From positions 1 to 64,000 of the forward strand of contig NZ_JALHLG010000007.1 in NCBI RefSeq assembly GCF_022832375.1: DNA of 64,000 nucleotides, read 5' to 3'. Shown here piece after piece: positions 34,896-43,770 of the stretch. Source of the DNA: Novosphingobium beihaiense. Lineage in GTDB: Bacteria; Pseudomonadota; Alphaproteobacteria; Sphingomonadales; Sphingomonadaceae. The translations under genes were made by a program, and so were the position numbers. A model generated the notes under the pieces. It was not told where the DNA came from, did no database searches, and was given only the letters and a program-made list of their open reading frames with translations. The number at the start of each line of letters is the position of its first letter. Position 1 is the stretch's first letter.

Positions 34896-36206
34896 TCAGC
34901 TGCGGCCGACGGACGTATAGGCGAAGCCTGCTTCCCGAACCATGTCCGGCTGGTAGATGTTGCGCAAATCCACCAGCACCGGCGCCTTGGCGAGCGCCTT
35001 GACCCGGTCGAGATCGAGCGCGCGGAAGGCATCCCATTCGGTCACGATCACAACGGCATCGGCGCCGTCGATCGCGGCGTAGGGATCGGAGACCATTTCC
35101 ACTTCGGGCATGAGCGGCTTTGCCAGTTCCATGCCTTCCGGATCGTAGGCGGCCGCCGAAACGCCCGCATCGGCCAGGGTCTGGGCAATGGCGATTGCTG
35201 GGGAATCGCGCATGTCATCGGTGTTCGGCTTGAACGTCAGGCCAAGCAGAGCGGCGCGCTTGCCGCGTGCGGCATCGGCGCCACCGAGCGCTTCGATCAC
35301 CTTGCGGCCCATCGCGCGCTTGCGCAGGTCGTTGACCTTGACCACCGCCTCGACGATCCGCACCGGGCTTTCATAGTCCTCGGCGGTCTTGAGCAGGGCC
35401 AGCGTGTCCTTGGGGAAGCACGAGCCGCCATAGCCGGGCCCTGCGTGAAGGAACTTGCCGCCGATCCTCCCGTCGAGGCCGATGCCGCGGGCCACGTCCT
35501 GCACGTTGCCGCCCACTTTCTCGCACAAGTCGGCCATCTCGTTGATGAACGTGATCTTGGTCGCGAGGAAGGCGTTGGCTGCATATTTGATCAGCTCGGA
35601 CGAGCGCCGCGAGGTGAACAGGATCGGCGATTCGTTGAGGAACAGCGGGCGGTACACCTCGTGCATGACCTCGCGGCCGAATTCGTCCTCGGCACCGATG
35701 ACGATGCGGTCCGGGCGCTTGAAGTCGCCGATCGCGGCGCCCTCGCGCAGGAATTCGGGGTTCGAGACGACGGCCACACGGTGGGGCGTGCCGCTTTCCT
35801 TGAGGATGCGCTCCACTTCATCGCCGGTGCCGACCGGGACGGTCGACTTGGTGACGACCACGGCGTCGTTGGAAAGACTTTCCCCCACTTCGCGGGCGAC
35901 GGCATAGACGAACGAAAGATCGGCGTGCCCGTCCCCGCGGCGCGAAGGCGTGCCCACGGCGATGAAGATCGCGCTGGCCCCCTTGATGCCTTCGGCGAGG
36001 TCCGTGGTGAAGGACAGCCGCCCTGCCTTGACGTTGCTGGCAACCAGCGCGTCGAGCCCGGGCTCGTAGATCGGCATGACGCCTTCGTGCAGCCGGTCGA
36101 TCTTCGACTGGTCCTTGTCGATGCAGACCACATCGTGACCGAAATCGGCAAAGCACGCCCCGGATACCAGCCCCACATAGCCAGAGCCCACCATTGCAAT
36201 CTTCAT
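34896..36206 (-). CDS. ugd: UDP-glucose 6-dehydrogenase
   Basis: A 436-residue NAD-dependent enzyme oxidising UDP-glucose to UDP-glucuronate. The Rossmann start MKIAMVGSGYVGLVSGACFA, the catalytic Cys in GPGYGGSCFPKDT near residue 260, and the central helix TKITFINEMADLCEKVG are all present. It lies 78 bases downstream of the UDP-glucuronate epimerase gene in the same direction, so the two probably act together to supply UDP-GlcA and UDP-GalA for capsule, exopolysaccharide or glycosphingolipid synthesis. Confidence 0.95.
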   Translation of the reverse strand: MKIAMVGSGYVGLVSGACFADFGHDVVCIDKDQSKIDRLHEGVMPIYEPGLDALVASNVKAGRLSFTTDLAEGIKGASAIFIAVGTPSRRGDGHADLSFVYAVAREVGESLSNDAVVVTKSTVPVGTGDEVERILKESGTPHRVAVVSNPEFLREGAAIGDFKRPDRIVIGAEDEFGREVMHEVYRPLFLNESPILFTSRRSSELIKYAANAFLATKITFINEMADLCEKVGGNVQDVARGIGLDGRIGGKFLHAGPGYGGSCFPKDTLALLKTAEDYESPVRIVEAVVKVNDLRKRAMGRKVIEALGGADAARGKRAALLGLTFKPNTDDMRDSPAIAIAQTLADAGVSAAAYDPEGMELAKPLMPEVEMVSDPYAAIDGADAVVIVTEWDAFRALDLDRVKALAKAPVLVDLRNIYQPDMVREAGFAYTSVGRS

Positions 36207-36284
36207 GAAAACCTCATTCGGTCGAAACCCGCCCTGCCTTTAGGCGGCAAATGCGGTCAGGTCCAATCCCATCCCGTATGATCA

Positions 36285-37298
36285 TCACATTGAGTGATAA
36301 GTGCGGAACCATTCGACGAAGCGAGGCACGCCTACGTCGAGCGATGTCGAGGGGGCATAGCCGGTGTCGCGGGTGAGGGCGGCGATGTCGGCATAAGTCG
36401 CGGGGACATCGCCCGGCTGCATGGGCAGCAGGTTGAGCTGTGCCTTGCGGCCACACGCCTGTTCGAGCAGTTCGATCAGGTGCATCAGCTGTTCGGGCTT
36501 GTTGTTGCCGATGTTGTAGAGCGCGTGCGGCTTGACGCTGCCGCCTGCCTTTTCCTCGCCGTTGTCGAGCGGCGGCCGGTCCAGGCAGGCCAGCACGCCG
36601 CCGACGATATCGTCGATATAGGTGAAGTCGCGCTGCATCTCGCCATGGTTGTAAACGTCGATCGGGCGGCCCGAGAGAATGCGCTCGGCGAACTTCCACA
36701 TCGCCATGTCAGGGCGGCCCCAGGGGCCGTACACGGTGAAGAAGCGCAGGCCGGTCAGCGGGATGCGGAAGAGATGGGCATATGTCTCGCTCATCAGTTC
36801 GTCCGCCTTCTTGGTGACAGCGTAGAGCGAGACGGGGTGGTCGGCGCGGTCCTCCACCGCGAAGGGCAGCTTGGTATTGCCGCCATAGACCGAGCTGGAG
36901 CTGGCATAGACCATATGCGCCACGCCGCGTGCGCGCGCCAGTTCGAGCATGTTGACGTGCCCGGCCAGATTGGCGGAGACATAGGCCTGCGGGTTTTCGA
37001 GCGAATAGCGCACGCCTGCCTGCGCGCCGAGGTGGACGATGGCTTCGAACCCGGTTTCGCCAAGCGCATCACTCAGCGCTTCCATGCTGGAAAAGTCCAG
37101 CTTGCGGAAATGGAACAGGTTGCCGAACCGCGCCGCCAGACGGTCGAGCCGGGCCTGCTTGAGCGAGACCTGATAATAATCGTTCATGCTGTCGATGCCG
37201 ATCACCGGCTGGCCGCGAGCCATCAGGGCTTCGGAGACCGCAGCCCCGATGAAGCCCGCCGCGCCTGTTACCAGCACCGTCGAATCGTTTTGAAGCAT
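36285..37298 (-). CDS. UDP-glucuronate 4-epimerase
   Basis: A 337-residue extended short-chain dehydrogenase/reductase. The NAD motif VTGAAGFIGAAV is near residue 9, with the family marker GIDSMNDYYQVSLKQARL near residue 34. The active site shows the SSSSVYG serine and YAVTKKADE (YxxxK), and YGPWGRPDMAMWKF is typical of the LpsL/Cap1J subgroup. It interconverts UDP-glucuronate and UDP-galacturonate. Adjacent ugd provides its substrate. Confidence 0.92.
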   Translation of the reverse strand: MLQNDSTVLVTGAAGFIGAAVSEALMARGQPVIGIDSMNDYYQVSLKQARLDRLAARFGNLFHFRKLDFSSMEALSDALGETGFEAIVHLGAQAGVRYSLENPQAYVSANLAGHVNMLELARARGVAHMVYASSSSVYGGNTKLPFAVEDRADHPVSLYAVTKKADELMSETYAHLFRIPLTGLRFFTVYGPWGRPDMAMWKFAERILSGRPIDVYNHGEMQRDFTYIDDIVGGVLACLDRPPLDNGEEKAGGSVKPHALYNIGNNKPEQLMHLIELLEQACGRKAQLNLLPMQPGDVPATYADIAALTRDTGYAPSTSLDVGVPRFVEWFRTYHSM

Positions 37299-37755
37299 GA
37301 ATTCTCCAGATCTGCGGCCTGTTTGCGTCCGGACAGGCGGCTTCCGCGCGAACGAGCCCTAGAGCATTTTCCGATCCGGTGGAAATGCGAAGCGGGTACA
37401 GGAGAGAGGGACACGCCCCTCCTGTACCCGCTCCGCGTTCCCGCTTCCGGCGGTGTGGCCGGTATGCGGGAACGGTCACCTCGGGCCGCCCCGGCGCGTG
37501 CGGATTTACGCACGGCTTCAGGGGCGGAATATCTCGGGGCCGGGCAGGGCAGGACGGTCCCGCCGGGCTTGCGGCGCGGCAGGTAACATGCGCCTGTGTC
37601 AGTTTAGCGTCGCTGAACGGGGAGCGGTGCCGCAAGGCAGGAGGGGACGAATTCCGGACGAGCCGTTGCGGCGCGCCATTGCTTTCAGCCGTTGCGCGGA
37701 TACCGGGCCCGCGCGGGGGCGGGGCTCGTGCTTCGGTCTTTTGCGGAACGTGCGC
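37299..37755. other. 457-base gap between galE and the UDP-glucuronate epimerase gene
   Basis: No convincing gene is seen on either strand. It contains a large hairpin (37391-37432), a partly palindromic TAGAGCATTTTCCGATCCGG stretch starting at 37360, and GC-rich sequence toward galE. It probably holds the promoter for the epimerase-ugd pair and the end of the galE transcript. Confidence 0.5.
37391..37432. repeat. Long inverted repeat in the galE-epimerase gap
   Basis: Perfect 14-bp arms AGCGGGTACAGGAG (37391-37404) and CTCCTGTACCCGCT (37419-37432) around a 14-base loop. This is a candidate galE terminator (minus strand) or regulatory hairpin; it lacks a T-run. Confidence 0.5.
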
Positions 37756-38760
37756 TTATGCGCCGCGGATTTCGGTCAGCTTGCGCTCCCAGGCGAGTGC
37801 GTGCTCGACGATCGTGGGCAGGTCGGCGTAGCGTGGCACCCAAGGGACGGTTGCCTTGATCCGGCTGTTGTCGGAAATGAGCGAGTCCGGGTCGCCCGCG
37901 CGGCGGCCTTCCATGCGCCGGTCGATCGTCCGGTTCGTGACACGGTCGACCGCATCGAGCACTTCGAGCACCGAGAAGCCGCGTCCGTAGCCGCAATTCA
38001 TGGTCAGCGACTGGTCCGGATTTTCGATCAGGGCTTCCAGCGCGAGCACATGGGCGTTTGCGAGGTCCGAAACGTGGATGTAATCGCGCACGCCGGTGCC
38101 GTCAGGCGTGTCGAAATCAGTGCCGAACACCCCGACATGGCTGCGCTTGCCCAGTGCCGCTTCGACCGCGACCTTGATCAGATGGGTTGCGCCTGCCGTC
38201 GATTGGCCGGTGCGGGCCTGCGGATCGGCGCCCGCGACGTTGAAGTAGCGCAGCGCGCAGAAATTGAACGGATGGGCCTTCGCCACGTCGCCCAGCATGA
38301 TTTCGGTCATCAGCTTGGACATGCCGTAGGGATTGATCGGGGCCTTGGGGCTGTCTTCGGTGACGGGCGAAACTTCGGGGATGCCGTAAGTCGCGGCGGT
38401 CGAGCTGAAAATGAAGTGTTTCACGCCCGCTTTCACGGCGGCATCCACCAGCGCGCGGCTCTTGGCGGTGTTGTTGTGATAGTACTTCAGCGGGTTTTCG
38501 ACCGATTCGGGAACGATGATCGACCCGGCGAAATGCATGACCGCGCCGATCTTCTGCTCGGCGAAGATCCGCGCGAGCAGGTCCGCGTCTTCGATATCCC
38601 CTTCATAGAGCGGCACGTCTTCGGGAATGGCGAAACGGAAGCCTGTGCTCAGGTTGTCGATCACCGCCACCGGCCAGCCGGCATCCTTGAGGGCGAGAAC
38701 GGCGTGGCTGCCGATATATCCGGCGCCGCCGGTGACGAGAACGGGGAGTTTGGTATTCAT
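37756..38760 (-). CDS. galE: UDP-glucose 4-epimerase
   Basis: A 334-residue extended SDR with VTGGAGYIGSHAVLALKDAG at the N-terminus, SSTAATYG carrying the catalytic Ser/Thr near residue 121 and YGMSK (YxxxK) near residue 146. It interconverts UDP-glucose and UDP-galactose. The ATG at 38760 (MNTKLPVLV) is chosen; an in-frame start 17 codons earlier has no homology support. With ugd and the UDP-GlcA epimerase it forms a sugar-nucleotide cluster for surface polysaccharide. Confidence 0.94.
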   Translation of the reverse strand: MNTKLPVLVTGGAGYIGSHAVLALKDAGWPVAVIDNLSTGFRFAIPEDVPLYEGDIEDADLLARIFAEQKIGAVMHFAGSIIVPESVENPLKYYHNNTAKSRALVDAAVKAGVKHFIFSSTAATYGIPEVSPVTEDSPKAPINPYGMSKLMTEIMLGDVAKAHPFNFCALRYFNVAGADPQARTGQSTAGATHLIKVAVEAALGKRSHVGVFGTDFDTPDGTGVRDYIHVSDLANAHVLALEALIENPDQSLTMNCGYGRGFSVLEVLDAVDRVTNRTIDRRMEGRRAGDPDSLISDNSRIKATVPWVPRYADLPTIVEHALAWERKLTEIRGA

Positions 38761-38922
38761 GATTTGGGCAGACTGCTCCCTGGCGCATAACGAGGCCGCT
38801 GTCATGGCCATGGCGGCCTGACAGCACTGTTTCCCAACCGTTTATCCAACCGGGCGGTCTGCGTCCACGCCTGGTGCGGGGCAAAAGAGGGAGCGATTGG
38901 AAAAAAAACGGGAGGGTGGGGT

Positions 38923-39183
38923 TCAGCCTCGGCGGAAATGTTCGACGATCCGGCCGTCGATCGGTTCCTTGAAGCGCAGGGCGAGGTGGCTGGCATCCTT
39001 GCGGGTGGCGCTGGCATGGAACGGGCCGACAGCGCCGATCCACAGGGAGACGTCGCCATCGCTGACGGCGCAGAACGCGTCGGTCTCCAGATCGCAGCCC
39101 TGATCCGCGAGGTCCGAAATACGGACTTTCGCGGTTTCCTGCGGGCCAATGCACTCGCCGTACAATATCGTTGCCATAGGCAT
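38923..39183 (-). CDS. PilZ-domain protein
   Basis: An 86-residue single-domain protein. KVRISDLADQGCDLET and the later WIGAVGPFHASATRKDASHLALRFKEPID match the PilZ beta-barrel pattern, although the usual RxxxR and the complete DxSxxG cyclic-di-GMP motifs are reduced (DLADQG). Nearby diguanylate cyclases make a signalling link plausible. Start at 39183 (or ATG at 39177). A run of eight T (minus strand, 38899-38906) lies just downstream and may end the transcript. Confidence 0.65.
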   Translation of the reverse strand: MPMATILYGECIGPQETAKVRISDLADQGCDLETDAFCAVSDGDVSLWIGAVGPFHASATRKDASHLALRFKEPIDGRIVEHFRRG

Positions 39184-39404
39184 TCATGTGTCCGGGATCA
39201 GCCGGACCCTTCCAATCAGTATACCGCCGCGGCTTGTGCCGTCTGGCGGGCGGAGCCAGAGCCCCGCGTCCTCTCCTTTACGCGCTCTAAAGGTCAGAAC
39301 GGTTTCAAGCCAGTGTTCATTGCATGACCAATGCTGACAAAAGCTTGAACCGGTTTCTACGCAAGAGCGGCGAACCGGCACTGCCGGACGCCGGAGGGCT
39401 GCCG

Positions 39405-40817
39405 TCAGGCGACCTCTTTTTGCGGGCTGGTGCCGCTGGTCCCCTCACCGAACAGGGCCTTCACGAATTCATCGCGCCAGAACACGACGTCTTCGTCCCG
39501 CACCGAGGCCAGCAGCTTTTCGTGGCGGCTGCGCCGTTCCGCCAGCGGCATGTCGAGCGCACGCTTGATCGCTTCGCTGACATCCTCGATCGAGTGCGGA
39601 TTGACCAGCAGCGCGTCGGTCAGTTGCAGCGCCGCGCCTGCAAATTGCGAAAGGACGAGGACACCGGGATATTCCGGGTTCTGCGCCGCGACATATTCCT
39701 TGGCGACAAGGTTCATGCCGTCGCGCAGCGGGGTGACGAGGCCGATATCGGCCGCGCGGTAGAAGCCCGCGAGCTGGCGGCGCGGGTAGCCGCGGTTGAC
39801 GTAGCGGATCGGCACGAAAGCGACATCGGCGTGGGCGCCGTTGATGTGCCCGGTCTTGCGCTCCAGGTCTTCGCGGATCTGCTGGTAGCTGGCGACGTCC
39901 CCCCGCGAAGGCGGCGCGATTTGCAGCAGCACCACCTTGCTGGCGAGATCCGTATAGTCGCCCAGAAACCGCCCGAAGCTTTCGAAGCGTTCGCCTAGTC
40001 CCTTGGAATAGTCGAGCCGGTCCACACCGATCATCACCTTGCGGCCGCGCACGCTGGCCTTGAGGTGCTCATAGGCTTCCAGCGCCTCGGCGCTCTCCGC
40101 GCCTTCCACGAATTCCTCGTAGTCGATCCCGATCGGAAAGGCACGGGCGACGATACGGCGCCCGTCGTAATCGATGGTCCCGTCCTTGTTGACGGAAAGA
40201 CCCATCTCCTTTTCGACATAGTGCAGGAAACTGCCCAGCCATTCCTCGGTCTGGAAGCCGATCACGTCGTATTCGAGCATTGAGCCGACCAGCCGTTCAT
40301 GAAACGGCAGCGAGACGAGCAGCCGCGCGGGTGGCCATGGCGTGTGCAGGAACAGGCCGATGCGGTTCTTCACTCCTTTCTGGCGCAGCATCGAGCCGAG
40401 CGGCAGCAAGTGATAGTCGTGCACCCAGACGAGATCGTCGGGCTCGATCAGCGGCAGCACCGAATCGGCGAAGCGTGCATTGACCCGTTCGTAGCCCTCG
40501 CCGAAGTTGCGGTCGTATTCGGTCAGATCGATCCGGTAGTGGAACAGCGGCCACAGCGTGCGGTTGGCATAGCCGTTGTAGTATTCGTCGATATCCTGCG
40601 GTTCGAGGTCGATCGTCGCGGTGGTGACATCGTCGATCCGCTGCATGTTGAGATGGCCGTTGAACTCCTCGGTCTCCTGCCCGGACCAGCCGAACCAGAT
40701 GCCGCGGTGTTCGCGCAGGGCTGAGTTGAGCGCCACGGCAAGGCCGCCCTGCGCGCCCGCGGCGCCGGCGGCCTTGGGTACGGAGACCCGGTTCGAAATA
40801 ACGATCAGCCTGCTCAT
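39405..40817 (-). CDS. otsA: Trehalose-6-phosphate synthase
   Basis: A 470-residue GT20 glycosyltransferase joining UDP-glucose and glucose-6-phosphate. Visible landmarks are the N-terminal LIVISNRVSVPK, WVHDYHLLPLGSMLRQKG near residue 130, the donor-binding GVDRLDYSKGLGERF near residue 260, and DGMNLVAKEYVAAQ near residue 355. It is the last of three codirectional genes (otsB, GH15, otsA). Trehalose made here would protect against osmotic, desiccation and heat stress. Confidence 0.95.
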   Translation of the reverse strand: MSRLIVISNRVSVPKAAGAAGAQGGLAVALNSALREHRGIWFGWSGQETEEFNGHLNMQRIDDVTTATIDLEPQDIDEYYNGYANRTLWPLFHYRIDLTEYDRNFGEGYERVNARFADSVLPLIEPDDLVWVHDYHLLPLGSMLRQKGVKNRIGLFLHTPWPPARLLVSLPFHERLVGSMLEYDVIGFQTEEWLGSFLHYVEKEMGLSVNKDGTIDYDGRRIVARAFPIGIDYEEFVEGAESAEALEAYEHLKASVRGRKVMIGVDRLDYSKGLGERFESFGRFLGDYTDLASKVVLLQIAPPSRGDVASYQQIREDLERKTGHINGAHADVAFVPIRYVNRGYPRRQLAGFYRAADIGLVTPLRDGMNLVAKEYVAAQNPEYPGVLVLSQFAGAALQLTDALLVNPHSIEDVSEAIKRALDMPLAERRSRHEKLLASVRDEDVVFWRDEFVKALFGEGTSGTSPQKEVA

Positions 40818-40881
40818 TCTTGTATCCCCTGTGCGGCCCAGCTCGCGGCGCGGCCCCGGATTGCCCCCGGCCTGACGGGCG

Positions 40882-42711
40882 TCAGCGCCAGTCCCGCCAC
40901 GACCGGGACAATTGCCCGGCGCAATTAATTATACCGACCAGCGAATAGGTCTGGGGAAAGTTCCCCCACAGTTCGCCGGTTTCGAAATCCATGTCTTCCG
41001 ACAGAAGCCCCGATTTGGTGCGGTGTCCCAGCATCGCTTCGAACAGGCGGCGCGCCTCTTCGTCGTCGCCGCTGCGGTGGAGCGCCTCGATCAGCCAGAA
41101 CGTGCAGATGTTGAAGGCGGTTTCGGGCAGGCCGAAATCGTCCTCGTTGGCATAGCGCAGCATGTGCTCGCCGCGCCGTAGCGCCTTTTGCACGGCCGTG
41201 AGCGTGGCCCGGGCCTTCGGTTCTTCGGCCCGCAGATAGCGCAGCTCCACCATCTGCAGCAAGCTGGCGTCGAGTTCCGATCCGCCGAAGCTGGCGGCAT
41301 AGTGCCCGTCCGCTTCGTGCCCCTCCACGCTGCACCAGGCGCCTTCGTCGATGTTCTCGCGCACAGTGTCCGCCCGCTCGCGCCATAGCTTGGCTCGCTC
41401 CGACAGGCCCAGGCGCTCGGCGGCATTGGCCAGGCGGTCGCAAGCGGCCCAGCTCATGACGCTGGAATAGGTATGCACGGCGGTGCGGGTGCGCAGTTCC
41501 CACAAGCCCGCGTCGGGCTGGTTGTGGGTCTGCCAGGCCATTTCGCCCACTTTTTCAAGGCTGGCGAAATCGTCCATGTTGGCGATGCGCAGCAGGCGCT
41601 GGTCGGTGAAGGCCTGGATCGAAGGCAGCACGATCTGCCCGTAGCAGTCGTTCTGCACCTGATAGTAGGCGGCATTGCCCACGCGCACCGGCCCCATGCC
41701 GCGATAGCCGGGCAGATCCTTGGCTTCCCATTCGATGATCTCGCGCGCGCCGCTGACGGCATAGAGCGGCTGGATCGCCCCGCCTTCGGCATCGTCGACG
41801 ATGTTGCGCAAGTAGGAGAGGTACTTTTCCAGCACGTCGAGCGCGCCGAGGTGGTTGAGCGCCTGCACGGTGTAGTAGGCGTCACGGATCCAGCAGTAGC
41901 GGTAGTCCCAGTTGCGCTGCGAATGCGGCGCTTCGGGGATCGAGGTGGTGAGCGCGGCGACGATCGCGCCGGTTTCCTCATGCTGGCACAGCTTGAGCGT
42001 GATCGCGGCGCGGATCACCGCGTCCTGCCAGTCCAGCGGCGTGGCCAGGCTGCGCACCCACAAGTGCCAGTAATTGCTGGTGAGCTGGAGCATGGTGTCC
42101 AGCTCGTGCTCGACATTGCCGGTGAACGGCTCGTCGGGGCCGAGGAAGAAATGCAGCGAACGTTCGACCCGGAAAAAGCGCTCATCGAGCACGTAGCCGA
42201 CCGGTGCATCGGTGGTCAGGCGCAAGGTGTTGCGCTCGACCAGATAGCGGATGTGGTTCGAGCCGTGGGTGATCTGCGCCAGCTCAGTGCCGTAACCGCT
42301 CATCGGGGTCAGCACCGTGCGGATGCGCGGCGACCCGGCAACGGGGCGCACCACGCGCGCATAGGCGACCGGGCGGTAGGTGCGGCCGCTGCGTTCGAAG
42401 CGCGGGCAGAAATCGTAGATGTCGACCGCACCGCCGCTGGCATCCTCCAGCCGGGTGACGAGGATCGGCGTGTTGCGCATGTAGTGCTGGCTGACCGAAA
42501 CCTGGTTTTCCAGTTCGAAGCGCCAGGTGCCCGCGTCCTGCCCGTCCTGCCCGCGCATCAGCGCGCAGAACGTGGGATCGCCATCGACCCGGGGCACGCA
42601 GCCCCAGACGATCGCGCCGCGTTCGTCGATCAGCCCGCTGACCTGGCAATTGCCGATCGGCCAGAGTTCCAGAGAGCTGTGATGGGTGCCGTTGCGATCG
42701 GGCGAACTCAT
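40882..42711 (-). CDS. Glycoside hydrolase family 15 protein (glucoamylase/trehalase type)
   Basis: A 609-residue GH15 enzyme. It starts with the typical WPIGNCQVSGLIDERGAIVW segment, has a beta-sandwich region to about residue 230, then an (alpha/alpha)6 barrel with NWDYRYCWIRDAYYTVQAL near residue 268 and the proposed catalytic acid in WEAKDLPGYRGMGPVRVGNAAYYQ near residue 330. The second catalytic Glu is probably in DFETGELWGNFPQTYS near the C-terminus. The start overlaps the otsB stop as ATGA. In an ots operon, a trehalase-type activity is the natural guess, but glucan substrates are not excluded. Confidence 0.88.
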   Translation of the reverse strand: MSSPDRNGTHHSSLELWPIGNCQVSGLIDERGAIVWGCVPRVDGDPTFCALMRGQDGQDAGTWRFELENQVSVSQHYMRNTPILVTRLEDASGGAVDIYDFCPRFERSGRTYRPVAYARVVRPVAGSPRIRTVLTPMSGYGTELAQITHGSNHIRYLVERNTLRLTTDAPVGYVLDERFFRVERSLHFFLGPDEPFTGNVEHELDTMLQLTSNYWHLWVRSLATPLDWQDAVIRAAITLKLCQHEETGAIVAALTTSIPEAPHSQRNWDYRYCWIRDAYYTVQALNHLGALDVLEKYLSYLRNIVDDAEGGAIQPLYAVSGAREIIEWEAKDLPGYRGMGPVRVGNAAYYQVQNDCYGQIVLPSIQAFTDQRLLRIANMDDFASLEKVGEMAWQTHNQPDAGLWELRTRTAVHTYSSVMSWAACDRLANAAERLGLSERAKLWRERADTVRENIDEGAWCSVEGHEADGHYAASFGGSELDASLLQMVELRYLRAEEPKARATLTAVQKALRRGEHMLRYANEDDFGLPETAFNICTFWLIEALHRSGDDEEARRLFEAMLGHRTKSGLLSEDMDFETGELWGNFPQTYSLVGIINCAGQLSRSWRDWR

Positions 42712-43508
42712 GCCTTGGTCTTCTCCTCAAGCGCCGCGGCAAGCCAGTCGTGGACGGCGGCGACGCCCGCGAGACGCCAGGTGGCGGCAGTCGGGCGCAT
42801 CGCCCCGACCAGAATGCCGTTGCCGCCGAAACGGATGACGGCGCGGAACGCATCCTCGTCGGTCACATCGTCGCCCACGAAAAGCGGCGCGGTGCCGGAG
42901 AATTGCGGCAGATCCATGAAGCGGGCGACAGCGCTGCCCTTGTCCGACCCCGGCATGACCAGTTCGATCACCTGCTTGCCGTGTTTCATCTTGAGGCCGT
43001 GCATAGCGGCCAAATCTTCGGCGCGGGCCAGCAGGTTGTCCCGGGCATGGGGATGATGACGGTAGTGCACGGCAACGCTGAACGGCTTGGGCTCCACCAG
43101 CAACCCGCCATTGGCCAGTGCGAAACCAGTGAGGTCTTCGACGATGCTGCCGGGCAGGGGATCGGCCAGAGGGTAGACTTCGCCGCCTGCCGCGGGCCGG
43201 AACTCGCCGCCGTGCGATCCGGCCATGGCTACGCCGAGCGGCCCGAGCAGGGTTTCGAGCGCATCCAGCGAACGCCCGCTGACAAGCGCGAGGCGTCCGT
43301 CCAGGCGCTGCGAGAGCGCTTCGATCAGGCCGGGCAGTTGCCTTGCGACGACGACGGCATCGGGGCGGTCAGCAATGTCGACAAGCGTGCCGTCGAAGTC
43401 CAGAAAAAGCGAGGTCTGCGGCGAAATTCGCAGGGGGGGCGGTTGTGGCAGATCGCGCGGTTCGGCGCCGTGTTCCGCCAGCGAGGTATCGTCGCTCGGG
43501 TCGGTCAT
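42708..43508 (-). CDS. otsB: Trehalose-6-phosphate phosphatase
   Basis: A 266-residue HAD-superfamily phosphatase. Motif I is FLDFDGTLVDIADRP near residue 35, motif II LVSGRSLDAL, and motif IV FVGDDVTDEDAF near residue 220, with the conserved Lys in the VIELVMPGSDKGSAV segment. It dephosphorylates trehalose-6-phosphate to trehalose. The ATG at 43508 opens the otsB-GH15-otsA unit. The gap to the divergent MscS gene shows no EcfG-type promoter that I can recognise. Confidence 0.94.
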   Translation of the reverse strand: MTDPSDDTSLAEHGAEPRDLPQPPPLRISPQTSLFLDFDGTLVDIADRPDAVVVARQLPGLIEALSQRLDGRLALVSGRSLDALETLLGPLGVAMAGSHGGEFRPAAGGEVYPLADPLPGSIVEDLTGFALANGGLLVEPKPFSVAVHYRHHPHARDNLLARAEDLAAMHGLKMKHGKQVIELVMPGSDKGSAVARFMDLPQFSGTAPLFVGDDVTDEDAFRAVIRFGGNGILVGAMRPTAATWRLAGVAAVHDWLAAALEEKTKA

Positions 43509-43770
43509 TGCAGGCAGTCTTGCACCATCGGACGGGATATGGCCACCCCCAAGGCTGCACGAAAATGCCGCAGCTGCGAAATCGCGCTGCGGCGGGCTGT
43601 CGCAGGGGCGCAGAATGGGGGCGGCGCCGGGGCGCGGGCGCGGCGGGCCGGGGCGATCGAATGGCGCAAGGTGCGCTGCCGCACGGGGCATATGGTTGAA
43701 AACCCCCGGCGCCATCGCCATTGTGCCCGCCTGCCAAAGGCCATGCGGGCCATCACTTCAGGAGGCACAG

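Noticed and set aside
38887..38922. T-run (minus strand) after the PilZ gene as a standard terminator
   Set aside because: Eight T are present but I could not find a convincing stem directly before them; it is mentioned only within the PilZ entry.
43509..43770. EcfG promoter before otsB
   Set aside because: I looked for GGAAC-N16/17-CGTT toward otsB and found no acceptable match.
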